Shown: positions 24,495 to 32,739 of the stretch, in pieces | Layout: each line of letters begins with the position of its first letter | Numbering within the stretch: the stretch's first letter is position 1 | DNA from: Pseudomonas nitroreducens NBRC 12694 | GTDB lineage: Bacteria; Pseudomonadota; Gammaproteobacteria; Pseudomonadales; Pseudomonadaceae | Assembly: GCF_002091755.1 (NCBI RefSeq) | Contig: NZ_BDAI01000007.1 | Coordinates: 124,001 to 188,000, forward strand | Length of the DNA stretch: 64,000 bases | Reading direction: 5' to 3' | Translations under genes and position numbers: made by a program | The notes under the pieces: model-generated | What the model saw: only the letters and a program-made list of their open reading frames with translations | Databases searched by the model: none | Told to the model about the DNA's origin: nothing

Positions 24495-25433
24495 ATGCCT
24501 GAAGCCTTCCAGCCCGATCTGCTGCGCACCCTGCTGCGACCTCTGACCGCAGAGGCGAACGAAGTCGGCATCGCGCTGTATCAGCATTTCTACGGCCTGG
24601 ACCTGCATGGGCGCCACCCGGGACTGCAGAGCCGCCTGGGCACCTTCGAGGCCGGGGGCTACCAGATCGCCGCGCAGTACTGGCGGCCGGTGCTGGCGCG
24701 CGGGACGGTGGTGCTGCTGCATGGCTATTACGACCACATGGGGCTGTACCGCCATGTGATCGACTGGGCGCTGGGCATGGGCTTCGCGGTGCTGGCCTGC
24801 GACCTGCCGGGCCACGGCCTGTCCGGTGGTCCGGCTGCCAGCATTGGCGACTTCGCCGAGTACCAGATAGTGCTGGGCGCACTGCTCAACCAGGCCCAGG
24901 CGCTGGACCTGCCGCAACCCTGGCACCTCTGTGGGCAGAGCACCGGCGGGGCGATATTGCTGGATTACCTGCTCACCGGCGCGCCGCGTCCGGAACTCGG
25001 GCGGACCATCCTGCTGGCGCCACTGGTGCGGCCCCGGGCCTGGGGCTGGTCGAAATTCAGCTATCAGTTGCTGCGACCGTTCGTGGACTCGATTCCGCGA
25101 CGGTTCAGCGAGAACTCCAGCGACGCCGAATTCCTCGCCTTCCTGCGTGATCGCGATCCGCTGCAGCCGAAGATCCTGCCGACGGCCTGGGTGGGCGCAC
25201 TGGCGCGCTGGATTCCGCGTATCGAGGCCGCCGGCCATGGCGCGCAGAGCCTGCTGGTGGTGCAGGGTGACGCCGACGAGACGGTGGACTGGCGCTACAA
25301 CCTGAAGGTGCTGGAAGACAAGTTCGAGAAGATCGAATGCCTGCTGCTGACCGGCGCGCGTCACCACCTGGCGAACGAGAGCGAGACGCTGCGCAGACGT
25401 TACTTCGATTTTCTCAGTGAGCGGATGGCATAG
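24495..25433 (+). CDS. Alpha/beta hydrolase (lysophospholipase or monoacylglycerol lipase like)
   Basis: 312-residue alpha/beta hydrolase of the serine aminopeptidase S33 type. Oxyanion strand VVLLHGYYDHMGLYRHVIDWAL, CDLPGHGLSGG, nucleophile elbow CGQSTGG (Ser about 141), acid VVQGDADETVDWRYN and catalytic His in TGARHHLANE; complete triad. No signal peptide, so cytoplasmic. Ribosome site GAAGCG is poor. In the PA0308 position. Likely substrates are lyso-lipids or monoacylglycerols; not resolvable from sequence. Confidence 0.82.
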   Translation: MPEAFQPDLLRTLLRPLTAEANEVGIALYQHFYGLDLHGRHPGLQSRLGTFEAGGYQIAAQYWRPVLARGTVVLLHGYYDHMGLYRHVIDWALGMGFAVLACDLPGHGLSGGPAASIGDFAEYQIVLGALLNQAQALDLPQPWHLCGQSTGGAILLDYLLTGAPRPELGRTILLAPLVRPRAWGWSKFSYQLLRPFVDSIPRRFSENSSDAEFLAFLRDRDPLQPKILPTAWVGALARWIPRIEAAGHGAQSLLVVQGDADETVDWRYNLKVLEDKFEKIECLLLTGARHHLANESETLRRRYFDFLSERMA

Positions 25434-25587
25434 CCGGGGGGACGCGGGGCGTGGAAGTCGCTGTAGTCGAGGGTGTGTCCTTCACTCCATGCGCCATGAT
25501 CCTCAGGCGCCACCCTCTGTACAGCGGGCGCCATTCTAGGGGGAGCGCTTCTCGGAGTGGTCCGCTAGGACGGTAAGGTTATTCCTA

Positions 25588-26328
25588 TCATTGCCCGCTG
25601 GAGGAAACGCTTAATCCGGCCTTAAGGGCGGCCAGTGCGGCGCGGTAATATTCGCGCCCGGCTGGCGACTCGCTGAAATCGGCGAACTGGCCCAGCTCGG
25701 CATCGCTCAGACCGCGATAGACGTATAGCAGGGTGTTGTCGAGATCGGCGCCAATCTGCCCCATCAGCTTCTGCCGCTGGCCTTCGAGCATGCCCTGGGT
25801 AGTGCCGCCGCCGAGCAGGCCGGGGAGCATCTGGCTGAGGCTGTCGGCGGCCACGCTGGCCAGCGCCAGGCTCACTTCGGCACCGGCTTCGCGGGCCGGC
25901 AGCACCTGGCTCAGGCGGTGGGCGATCTGCTTGCGCGCATCGCTGGCCTGCTGGCGCGGCAGGCCGTTGGCGTACTTCTGCAACTGGTCGCTGCGAGTGG
26001 CCAGGGTCTCGGCGCCGGCGACCTTGCGGCCCAGTGGGGATTCGAAGAAGTTCACCGCCGCGGAGCTGTCCGGTAGGTTCTGGCGCAGGCCGTTGAGGGC
26101 GCGCTGGTCGATGTCGGCGGGGGCGAAGCGCTGGTTGCTGTTGTCCACCAGCGTCTGGTACAGCGCCGGCGGCAGATTGCCCTGGTAACGCTTCTGCGCG
26201 GCGTGCAGGGCGTCATTGAAGTGCGCTCGCTGTTCCGGCCAGCCGGCGGCCTGGTACAGGCGCTGGTAGTTGTCGGCCAGGGCAGGCATGCCCAGTACAA
26301 GAAGGGTGAGGGCCAGCAGTACGCGCAT
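25588..26328 (-). CDS. DUF2059-domain periplasmic protein
   Basis: 246 residues with Sec signal MRVLLALTLLVLGMPALA. Two helical halves; the C-terminal part (LDNTLLYVYRGLSDAELGQFADFSESPAGREYYRA) is the DUF2059 domain, and a similar FFESPLGRKVAGAE occurs near residue 95, so the fold may be duplicated. Start supported by AAGGAG. In the PA0309 position. Function unknown. The last codons contain CTT AAG and TTA AGC, rare leucine codons that happen to form a sequence identical to a BqsR-type box (see findings). Confidence 0.78.
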   Translation of the reverse strand: MRVLLALTLLVLGMPALADNYQRLYQAAGWPEQRAHFNDALHAAQKRYQGNLPPALYQTLVDNSNQRFAPADIDQRALNGLRQNLPDSSAAVNFFESPLGRKVAGAETLATRSDQLQKYANGLPRQQASDARKQIAHRLSQVLPAREAGAEVSLALASVAADSLSQMLPGLLGGGTTQGMLEGQRQKLMGQIGADLDNTLLYVYRGLSDAELGQFADFSESPAGREYYRAALAALKAGLSVSSSGQ

Positions 26329-26428
26329 TGCAACTCCTTTTGGGCGGCAGGGTTCGCTCGCCGGGGGCTATTGTCGGCAAGGCTTGCCCCGCTTGTCGAG
26401 ACACTGGCGCCGGACGTTACAATACGCG

Positions 26429-27067
26429 ATGCATTTCGACGCCCCTTCTCCATTCATGCAAGGCCCCCTCCTGCAAAACATCGTTGACGACCTCGCCGAG
26501 AAGGGCTGGTCGCAGCAGGACGCCTTCCTTCCCGATGCCCTGATCGCTGAGCTGGCGACGGAATGCCGTGCCCGTGACGCAGCCGGCAAGCTGGCCGCTG
26601 CGGCCATCGGCCGGGGCGATGGGCAGGCCGTGCGCGAAGGTATTCGCGGCGACCGCATCCAGTGGCTCGAGCCCGGCCAGTCCAAGGCCTGCGACCTTTA
26701 CCTGGGGGCGCTGGACGAGTTGCGCCGGCAGATCAATCGCTCCCTGTACCTGGGGTTGGAAGACTTCGAAGGGCACTTCGCGCTCTACCCGCCGGGCGCC
26801 TTTTATCAGAAGCATCTCGATCGCTTCCGCGACGACGATCGTCGCACCGTCTCGGCGGTGTTCTACCTGAATCGGGATTGGTTGGTGGAGCAGGGCGGCG
26901 AACTACGCATGTACTTCCCCGACGAACGGACGCTGGACCTGCCGCCACTGGCCGGCCGGCTGGTGGTGTTCCTCTCCGGCGAATTCCCCCATGAGGTGCT
27001 GCCGGCCAGTCACGAGCGCCTCTCGCTCACCGGCTGGTTCCGCCGCCGCGGTGACGCTCCGCTCTGA
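26429..27067 (+). CDS. 2-oxoglutarate/Fe(II)-dependent oxygenase (prolyl-4-hydroxylase fold)
   Basis: 212 residues in the 2OG-Fe(II) oxygenase superfamily. The iron ligands are visible: HxD in FYQKHLDRFRDDDRR and the distal His in SGEFPHEVLPASHERLSLTGWFRR, where the final Arg would bind 2-oxoglutarate. VSAVFYLNRDW and GGELRMYF are the usual barrel strands. Start ATG at 26429 is the best available, with only a weak ribosome site; ATG 26456 is possible. Substrate unknown; P4H-like bacterial enzymes hydroxylate proteins. Matches the PA0310 position. Confidence 0.82.
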   Translation: MHFDAPSPFMQGPLLQNIVDDLAEKGWSQQDAFLPDALIAELATECRARDAAGKLAAAAIGRGDGQAVREGIRGDRIQWLEPGQSKACDLYLGALDELRRQINRSLYLGLEDFEGHFALYPPGAFYQKHLDRFRDDDRRTVSAVFYLNRDWLVEQGGELRMYFPDERTLDLPPLAGRLVVFLSGEFPHEVLPASHERLSLTGWFRRRGDAPL

Positions 27068-27082
27068 GGCGTCCGTGTGGGG

Positions 27083-27631
27083 TCAGTGCCCCCAGATCTT
27101 CAGTGTGCCGCTGATGTCCTGGATATCGCGCACTTCGATGGTTCCCAGCCGTCCACCGCCCACGTAAAGATCGCCGGTCACCCGCATCCGGATGGTCTGC
27201 GACGGCAGGCCGCTCGCATTCAGCTGCTGGTTGATGGTGGTGAGATCCGGCAGGGTCAGTGCCAGTTGCTGCTGGCCGCCAGCGCCCTGCACCACATCCA
27301 CCTGCAGGGTCGGTTGCTCGATGCCGAAGATCGGCAGGCTCAGGCCCAGTTGGGCGGGGCCGTAGGGCAGGTTGCCACCGCGGCCGTCCGGGCAGTCGCC
27401 GGCATTCACGCAACCGTTGTCGATGAACACGTTGCGCAGCGAGACGCTGCCGCCGTCGTCCTTCCAGGCCACGCTGTCCATGTGCGCCAGCACGTCGGTG
27501 CGGATGCTGATGCCGTCCTGGCCGGTGACGGCGCCCAAGTGTTCGTTGTCCAGCGCCTGGAGCTCGGCGAAAGCCAAGGGCAGGTAGGACAGCGCAGCGA
27601 AGGTGGCGGTGCAGAGCAAGAAGCGAGGCAT
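27083..27631 (-). CDS. Secreted DUF6160/FilA-like protein
   Basis: 182 residues with a clear signal peptide MPRFLLCTATFAALSYLPLAFA. The mature N-terminus ELQALDNEHLGAVTGQDGISIRTDV has the LxxVTGQxGIxI motif seen at the start of DUF6160/FilA-type surface proteins. The rest is beta-rich with few charged residues (LSLPIFGIEQPTLQVDVVQ). Convergent with the oxygenase gene, 15 bp apart. Function unknown. Confidence 0.65.
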   Translation of the reverse strand: MPRFLLCTATFAALSYLPLAFAELQALDNEHLGAVTGQDGISIRTDVLAHMDSVAWKDDGGSVSLRNVFIDNGCVNAGDCPDGRGGNLPYGPAQLGLSLPIFGIEQPTLQVDVVQGAGGQQQLALTLPDLTTINQQLNASGLPSQTIRMRVTGDLYVGGGRLGTIEVRDIQDISGTLKIWGH

Positions 27632-27887
27632 GAGGGAGGCTCCATGGCGATTGGCCGATGCGCGAGTCTGGGCGGCTGCCTGCGGGGCAGCCAGTGCCGG
27701 GCGGCTGTTCCCGTCGAAGGTTGTGTTTCAGCACAGTGCCGACGGCCGGCGAGCCGCTCAAGAACCCGACTTTCGGCGGGGCGGAAACCTGTTGCGACAC
27801 ACGGTCCGATGAAAGTTGCGTTACCCGGCGTGACCGCCAAACGGCGAGCGGCTAGTCTGTCCCCTTCCAAAAGGGAGTGATTCGCCC

Positions 27888-28382
27888 ATGCAGAAGGTTC
27901 TCGTCAGCCGCTGCCTGCTTGGCCATCGCGTCCGTTACGACGGCGGTGCGCACGGGCCGTTCGACCTGCTATCGCGCTGGCTGGACCAGGGGCGGGTGGT
28001 GGCGCTGTGCCCGGAAGTCGCCGGCGGCCTGCCGACGCCCCGCGCTCCGGCGGAGATCCCCGGCGGCCAGGGCATGGCCGTTCTGGAACGTGTTCGGCCG
28101 GTGGTGACAGTGGACGGCGAGGACGTCAGCGACGCCTTCCTGCTCGGCGCCGAGGAAGCCATGGCACTGGTGCGTCGCCACGATATCCGACTGGCGGTGC
28201 TCAAGGCGCGCAGCCCCTCCTGCGGCAACCGCGAGAACTACGACGGCAGCTTCAGCGGGCGGAAGGTCGTTGGCGAAGGTGTGACCGCCGCTGCGCTCAA
28301 GCGCATGGGCGTTCTGGTGTTCAGCGAGGAAGAGCTGGATGCCGCCGCCGTCTGCCTGGCCGGGCTGGAAGCCGGAGGCTAG
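27888..28382 (+). CDS. DUF523 family protein (YbbK-like)
   Basis: 164 residues, the usual size of DUF523. Conserved cysteines: SRCLLGHRVRYDG, VALCPEVAGGLPTPR and LKARSPSCG; these may bind a metal or an Fe-S cluster. AGGGAGTG ribosome site upstream. Cytoplasmic, function not established. Probably a single-gene unit; in PAO1 the neighbouring amino acid transporter genes I recall after it (PA0313-0314) are absent here. Confidence 0.82.
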   Translation: MQKVLVSRCLLGHRVRYDGGAHGPFDLLSRWLDQGRVVALCPEVAGGLPTPRAPAEIPGGQGMAVLERVRPVVTVDGEDVSDAFLLGAEEAMALVRRHDIRLAVLKARSPSCGNRENYDGSFSGRKVVGEGVTAAALKRMGVLVFSEEELDAAAVCLAGLEAGG

Positions 28383-28522
28383 AGCACTCTGCGTCACTCG
28401 AAGATGCACTATTTTGCTTGAGCCTCGCGCCGCGGCGCCTATGCTTGTGCGTTCCATGCGTGAGGCAAGGCCGGCCTGAGCGGGTCCTTCGCCTTTCGAT
28501 TTCCATGTAGAAGGAGAAGAAC

Positions 28523-28954
28523 ATGAGAACCCTGCTGCCTTGCCTGGGCCTTGCCGCGCTGCTCGCCGGCACCTCTGCCGTTGCCGCCGATATCCCGCGT
28601 ACCCCGGCTCCGGAAGGCGCGAAGGTGTACTTCATCGAGCCGGTCGACGGTGCCACGGTGGACAAGACCTTCACCGTCAAATTCGGCCTCAAGGGCATGG
28701 GCGTCGCGCCGGCGGGCGTGGACTCGCCAGCCACCGGCCACCACCACCTGCTGATCGACCTCAAGGAGCAGCCGGTGATGAACCTGCCGCTGCCGATGAC
28801 CGACCAGATCAAGCACTTCGGCAAGGGCCAGACCGAGACCCAGGTGACGCTGCCGCCGGGCAAGCACACCCTGCAACTGCTGGTAGGCGACAAGAACCAC
28901 GTGCCGTTCGACCCGCCGGTGGAGTCGCAGCAGATCACCGTCAATGTGAAGTGA
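28523..28954 (+). CDS. DUF4399 periplasmic protein
   Basis: 143 residues, signal peptide LLPCLGLAALLAGTSAVAA, then a single DUF4399 beta-sandwich: VYFIEPVDGATVDKTFTVKFGLKGMGVAPAG, ATGHHHLLID and LPPGKHTLQLLVGDKNHVPFDPPV. The His-rich GHHHLLID strand could bind a metal, which is inference. AAGGAGAA ribosome site. Sits just before serA as PA0315 does. Function unknown. Confidence 0.83.
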   Translation: MRTLLPCLGLAALLAGTSAVAADIPRTPAPEGAKVYFIEPVDGATVDKTFTVKFGLKGMGVAPAGVDSPATGHHHLLIDLKEQPVMNLPLPMTDQIKHFGKGQTETQVTLPPGKHTLQLLVGDKNHVPFDPPVESQQITVNVK

Positions 28955-28970
28955 TCTTTCTCCAGGCATG

Positions 28971-28998
28971 AAAAAAGGAGGCCGAAGCCTCCTTTTTT
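28971..28998. terminator. Bidirectional terminator between DUF4399 gene and serA
   Basis: AAAAAAGGAGGC (28971-28982), loop CGAA, GCCTCCTTTTTT (28987-28998); perfect 12-bp stem with A- and T-runs, serving both convergent genes. Confidence 0.95.
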
Positions 28999-29013
28999 CT
29001 GACCGGGCTGCGC

Positions 29014-30243
29014 TTAGAACAGCACGCGGCTGCGGATGGTGCCGTTGACGTGCTGCAGCTTCTCCAGCGCCAGGTCCGAGTATTCGGCGTCGACGTCGAT
29101 CACCACGTAGCCGACCTTGTCGTTGGTCTGCAGGTACTGGCCGGAGATGTTGATGCCGTTGTCGGCGAACACCTTGTTGATCTCGCTCATCACACCCGGG
29201 ATGTTCTCGTGGATGTGCAGCAGGCGGTGCTTGCCCGGGTGCGACGGCAGGGCGACTTCCGGGAAGTTGACGGAAGATACCGAGGTACCGTTGTCGCTGT
29301 ACTTGACCAGCTTCTCGGCCACTTCCAGGCCGATGTTGGCCTGGGCTTCGGCGGTGGAGCCGCCGATGTGCGGGGTCAGGATCACGCGATCCAGGCCGCG
29401 CAGCGGGCTTTCGAACTCGTCGTCGTTGGACTTGGGTTCGACCGGGAACACGTCGATGGCGGCGCCGATCAGGTGCTCGTCCTTGATCGCGGCGGCCAGG
29501 TGGTCCAGCTCGACCACGGTGCCGCGGGCGGCGTTGATCAGGATGCCGCCTTTCTTGATAGCGCGGATTTCCTTCTCACCGATCATCCACTGGGTGGACG
29601 GCAGTTCCGGCACGTGCAGCGAGACGATGTCGGACATGCCGAGCAGCTCGTGCAGGTTGCCGACCTGCTGGGCGTTACCCAGCGGCAGCTTGGTCACGAC
29701 GTCGTAGAAGTACACCTGCATCCCTAAGGCTTCGGCCAGGACCGAGAGCTGGGTGCCGATCGAGCCGTAGCCGACGATGCCCAGTTTCTTGCCGCGGATC
29801 TCGAAGGAGTTGGCGGCGGACTTGATCCAGCCGCCACGGTGGCAGGAGGCGTTCTTTTCCGGGATGCCGCGCAGCAGCAGGATGGCTTCGGCCAGCACCA
29901 GTTCGGCGACCGAGCGGGTGTTGGAGTAGGGCGCGTTGAACACGGCGATGCCGCGCTCGCGGGCTGCGTTCAGGTCGACCTGGTTGGTGCCGATGCAGAA
30001 GCAGCCAACGGCGATCAGCTTCTTGGCAGCGTCGAAGACTTCTTCGGTCAGCTGGGTGCGGGAGCGGATACCGATGAAGTGGGCATCGGCAATCTTTTCC
30101 TTCAGCTCGTCACCGGACAGTGCGGTCTTGAGGTACTCGATGTTGGAGTAGCCGGCCGCCTTGAGGGTGTCGACGGCGTTCTGGTGCACGCCTTCAAGGA
30201 GAAGGAATTTGATCTTGCTCTTGTCGAGAGAAGTCTTGCTCAT
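29014..30243 (-). CDS. serA: D-3-phosphoglycerate dehydrogenase SerA
   Basis: NAD-dependent first enzyme of serine biosynthesis, oxidising 3-phosphoglycerate; enzymes of this type also reduce 2-oxoglutarate to D-2-hydroxyglutarate. 409 residues: substrate domain, Rossmann domain (LGIVGYGSIGTQLSVLAEALG, about 155-175), catalytic GGILINAARGTVVE and PHIGGSTAEAQ, and a C-terminal ACT domain (HENIPGVMSEINKVFADNGINISG) for serine feedback. The E. coli-type short form. Divergent from the D-2-hydroxyglutarate dehydrogenase gene, the enzyme expected to recycle its by-product. Matches PA0316. Confidence 0.97.
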   Translation of the reverse strand: MSKTSLDKSKIKFLLLEGVHQNAVDTLKAAGYSNIEYLKTALSGDELKEKIADAHFIGIRSRTQLTEEVFDAAKKLIAVGCFCIGTNQVDLNAARERGIAVFNAPYSNTRSVAELVLAEAILLLRGIPEKNASCHRGGWIKSAANSFEIRGKKLGIVGYGSIGTQLSVLAEALGMQVYFYDVVTKLPLGNAQQVGNLHELLGMSDIVSLHVPELPSTQWMIGEKEIRAIKKGGILINAARGTVVELDHLAAAIKDEHLIGAAIDVFPVEPKSNDDEFESPLRGLDRVILTPHIGGSTAEAQANIGLEVAEKLVKYSDNGTSVSSVNFPEVALPSHPGKHRLLHIHENIPGVMSEINKVFADNGINISGQYLQTNDKVGYVVIDVDAEYSDLALEKLQHVNGTIRSRVLF

Positions 30244-30433
30244 CTGCTTTGAACCTGTAGTCCCGGGATGTGGCGAGAAATTGAACAGCTCAGGCCGGAC
30301 CGGCCGGTGCCAAGCTTGGCGCCAGGTGGCGATCTGCGTGGGGTGCGTATGCTAGCATGTTCTCCCTTTTCCTTGCCCGGTTGCGACCTGAGCTGTTCTC
30401 AGGACGACCATGAACCATTTGAGAGTTCCTCCA

Positions 30434-31828
30434 ATGACCCGCGACGCCCTGATCGAATCGCTCAAGCCCCTGCTGGATGCCGGGAAGCTGCTGACAGACG
30501 CCGATTCCCTCGACACCTATGGCAAGGACTGGACCAAGCATTTCGCCCCGGCACCCCTGGCGATCGCCTTCCCCAAGAGCACCGAGCAGGTCCAGGCCAT
30601 CGTCCGCTGGGCCAACGAGCACAAGGTCGCGCTGGTTCCCTCGGGTGGCCGTACCGGGCTCTCCGCCGCTGCCGTCGCCGCCAATGGCGAAGTGGTCGTG
30701 GCCTTCGACTACATGAACAAGATCGTCGAATTCAACGAATTCGACCGCACCGCGGTCTGCCAGCCGGGCGTGATCACCAAGCAGCTGCAGACCTTCGCCG
30801 AAGAACACGGCCTCTATTACCCGGTGGATTTCGCATCGTCCGGTTCCAGCCAGATCGGCGGCAACATCGGCACCAATGCCGGCGGGATCAAGGTCATTCG
30901 CTACGGCATGACCCGCAACTGGGTGGCCGGCATGAAGGTCGTCACCGGCAAGGGCGACCTGCTGGAGCTGAACAAGGACCTGATCAAGAACGCCACTGGC
31001 TACGACCTGCGCCAGCTGTTCATCGGCGCCGAAGGCACCCTGGGCTTCGTGGTCGAGGCCACCATGCGCCTGGAGCGCCAGCCGAAGAACCTCACCGCGA
31101 TGGTCCTCGGCACCCCGGACTTCGATTCGATCATGCCGGTGCTGCATGCCTTCCAGAGTAAGCTGGACCTGACCGCCTTCGAGTTCTTCTCCGACAAGGC
31201 CCTGGCCAAGATCATGGCCCGTGGCGACGTACCGCCGGCCTTCGAGACCGATTGCCCGTTCTACGCGCTGCTGGAATTCGAAGCGACCACCGAGGAAGTG
31301 GCCAACGAGGCGCTGGCGACTTTCGAACATTGTGTAGAGCAGGGCTGGGTGCTGGACGGCGTGATGAGCCAGAGCGAGCAGCAGTTGCAGAATCTGTGGA
31401 AGCTGCGCGAGTACATCTCCGAGACCATCTCCCACTGGACGCCGTACAAGAACGACATCTCGGTCACCGTGAGCAAGGTCCCGGCCTTCCTCAAGGACAT
31501 CGATACCATCGTCGAAGCCAACTACCCCGACTTCGAAGTGGTGTGGTTCGGCCACATCGGCGACGGCAACCTGCACCTGAACATCCTCAAGCCCGAGAAC
31601 CTGAGCAAGGACGAGTTCTTCGCCAAGTGCGCGACCGTCAACAAGTGGGTGTTCGAGACCGTGCAGAAGTACAACGGCTCGATCTCCGCCGAGCACGGCG
31701 TGGGCATGACCAAGCGCGATTACCTGGGTTACTCTCGCTCCGAGGCTGAAATCGGCTACATGAAGGCGGTCAAGGCGGTGTTCGACCCGAACGGGATCAT
31801 GAACCCCGGCAAGATCTTCGCCGAATAA
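30434..31828 (+). CDS. D-2-hydroxyglutarate dehydrogenase (FAD-binding, GlcD family)
   Basis: Flavoenzyme oxidising D-2-hydroxyglutarate (and probably D-malate) to the keto acid, passing electrons to a quinone or ETF. 464 residues from ATG 30434; an ATG 24 bp upstream is also possible and neither has a good ribosome site. FAD_binding_4 motifs LVPSGGRTGLSAAA and GSSQIGGNIGTNAGG; C-terminal FAD oxidase domain with metal-binding HIGDGNLHLN and SAEHGVGMTKRDYLG. Divergent from serA, matching PA0317, for which this activity coupled to SerA has been described in Pseudomonas. A D-lactate dehydrogenase role is the alternative. Confidence 0.88.
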   Translation: MTRDALIESLKPLLDAGKLLTDADSLDTYGKDWTKHFAPAPLAIAFPKSTEQVQAIVRWANEHKVALVPSGGRTGLSAAAVAANGEVVVAFDYMNKIVEFNEFDRTAVCQPGVITKQLQTFAEEHGLYYPVDFASSGSSQIGGNIGTNAGGIKVIRYGMTRNWVAGMKVVTGKGDLLELNKDLIKNATGYDLRQLFIGAEGTLGFVVEATMRLERQPKNLTAMVLGTPDFDSIMPVLHAFQSKLDLTAFEFFSDKALAKIMARGDVPPAFETDCPFYALLEFEATTEEVANEALATFEHCVEQGWVLDGVMSQSEQQLQNLWKLREYISETISHWTPYKNDISVTVSKVPAFLKDIDTIVEANYPDFEVVWFGHIGDGNLHLNILKPENLSKDEFFAKCATVNKWVFETVQKYNGSISAEHGVGMTKRDYLGYSRSEAEIGYMKAVKAVFDPNGIMNPGKIFAE

Positions 31829-31841
31829 GCTGCGGTATCCA

Positions 31842-31879
31842 GAAGGGCCGGTTCTCTGGGATAGAGGGGCCGGCCCTTC
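31842..31879 (+). terminator. Hairpin after the D-2-hydroxyglutarate dehydrogenase gene
   Basis: GAAGGGCCGG (31842-31851) pairs with CCGGCCCTTC (31870-31879), 14 bp past the stop; no T-run, so termination strength is uncertain. Confidence 0.45.
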
Positions 31880-31988
31880 GCACGTCAGCGTCACGGGAAG
31901 TGGCGCGTACGCCGGCAGGATGCGGGCAACTGTGCGGGATCACGAGCCCCGCGCGGATCATCTCTTCCATCCGTTGCAGGAGTCGGTC

Positions 31989-32654
31989 ATGAGTTACCAG
32001 CATCAGTACGTCGATGGCACCCCGATCCATTTCACCCTGGGCAAGGTGGTGTGCGTCGGCCGCAATTACGCGGAGCACGCCAAGGAGCTGAACAACCCGG
32101 TGCCGACCGAGCCGCTGCTATTCATCAAGCCCGGTTCCTGCACGGTTTCCCAGGCTGGCGGTTTCTCCATTCCCGAGGACCGCGGCTCGGTGCATTACGA
32201 GGCGGAAATCGCCGTGCTGATCGGCAAGCCGCTGTCGCGCAAGCCGAGTGCCGAGGAAGTGCTGGACGCCATTTCCGGCTACGCCCCGGCCCTGGACCTG
32301 ACCCTGCGCGACGTGCAGGCCAAGCTGAAGGAAAAGGGCCTGCCGTGGGAACTGGCCAAGTCCTTCGACGGCGCCTTCGTGCTGGCGCCCTTCGTCAGCG
32401 CCGACCACTTCCCGGACCCGACGGACATCGGCATCCGCCTGACCATCGACGGCGAAGTCCGCCAGGACGGCAACAGCCGCGACATGCTCAACCCCATCGT
32501 GCCGCTGATCCAGCACATCTGCGGCCATTTCTCGCTGCAGCCGGGCGACGTGGTGTCCACCGGCACGCCGGTCGGTGTCGGCCCGCTCAAGAGCGGCAGT
32601 GACGTGGTGCTGGAACTTCCCGGCGCCAGCCGATTCGAAAGCCGCGTGCTTTAA
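31989..32654 (+). CDS. Fumarylacetoacetate hydrolase family protein (acylpyruvase/oxaloacetate decarboxylase like)
   Basis: 221 residues from ATG 31989 (AGGAG 6 nt upstream). FAH-fold signature: KVVCVGRNYAEHAKELNNPVP, FIKPGSC, the metal-binding YEAEIAVLIGKPLS (E-x-E), YAPALDLTLRDVQ and CGHFSLQPGDVVSTGTPVGVGPL. The short single-domain form resembles YcgM/FAHD1, which cleaves acylpyruvates or decarboxylates oxaloacetate; the substrate here is not known. Matches PA0318. Separate from the dehydrogenase gene by 160 bp. Confidence 0.85.
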   Translation: MSYQHQYVDGTPIHFTLGKVVCVGRNYAEHAKELNNPVPTEPLLFIKPGSCTVSQAGGFSIPEDRGSVHYEAEIAVLIGKPLSRKPSAEEVLDAISGYAPALDLTLRDVQAKLKEKGLPWELAKSFDGAFVLAPFVSADHFPDPTDIGIRLTIDGEVRQDGNSRDMLNPIVPLIQHICGHFSLQPGDVVSTGTPVGVGPLKSGSDVVLELPGASRFESRVL

Positions 32655-32739
32655 CTCCGTTGTCCCGCCGAAGGCCGCCGATTGTGCGGCCTTCGCTTGT
32701 TGCGGGATGCCTTGCCCGTGCTGATCAACAAGAGTCGCC

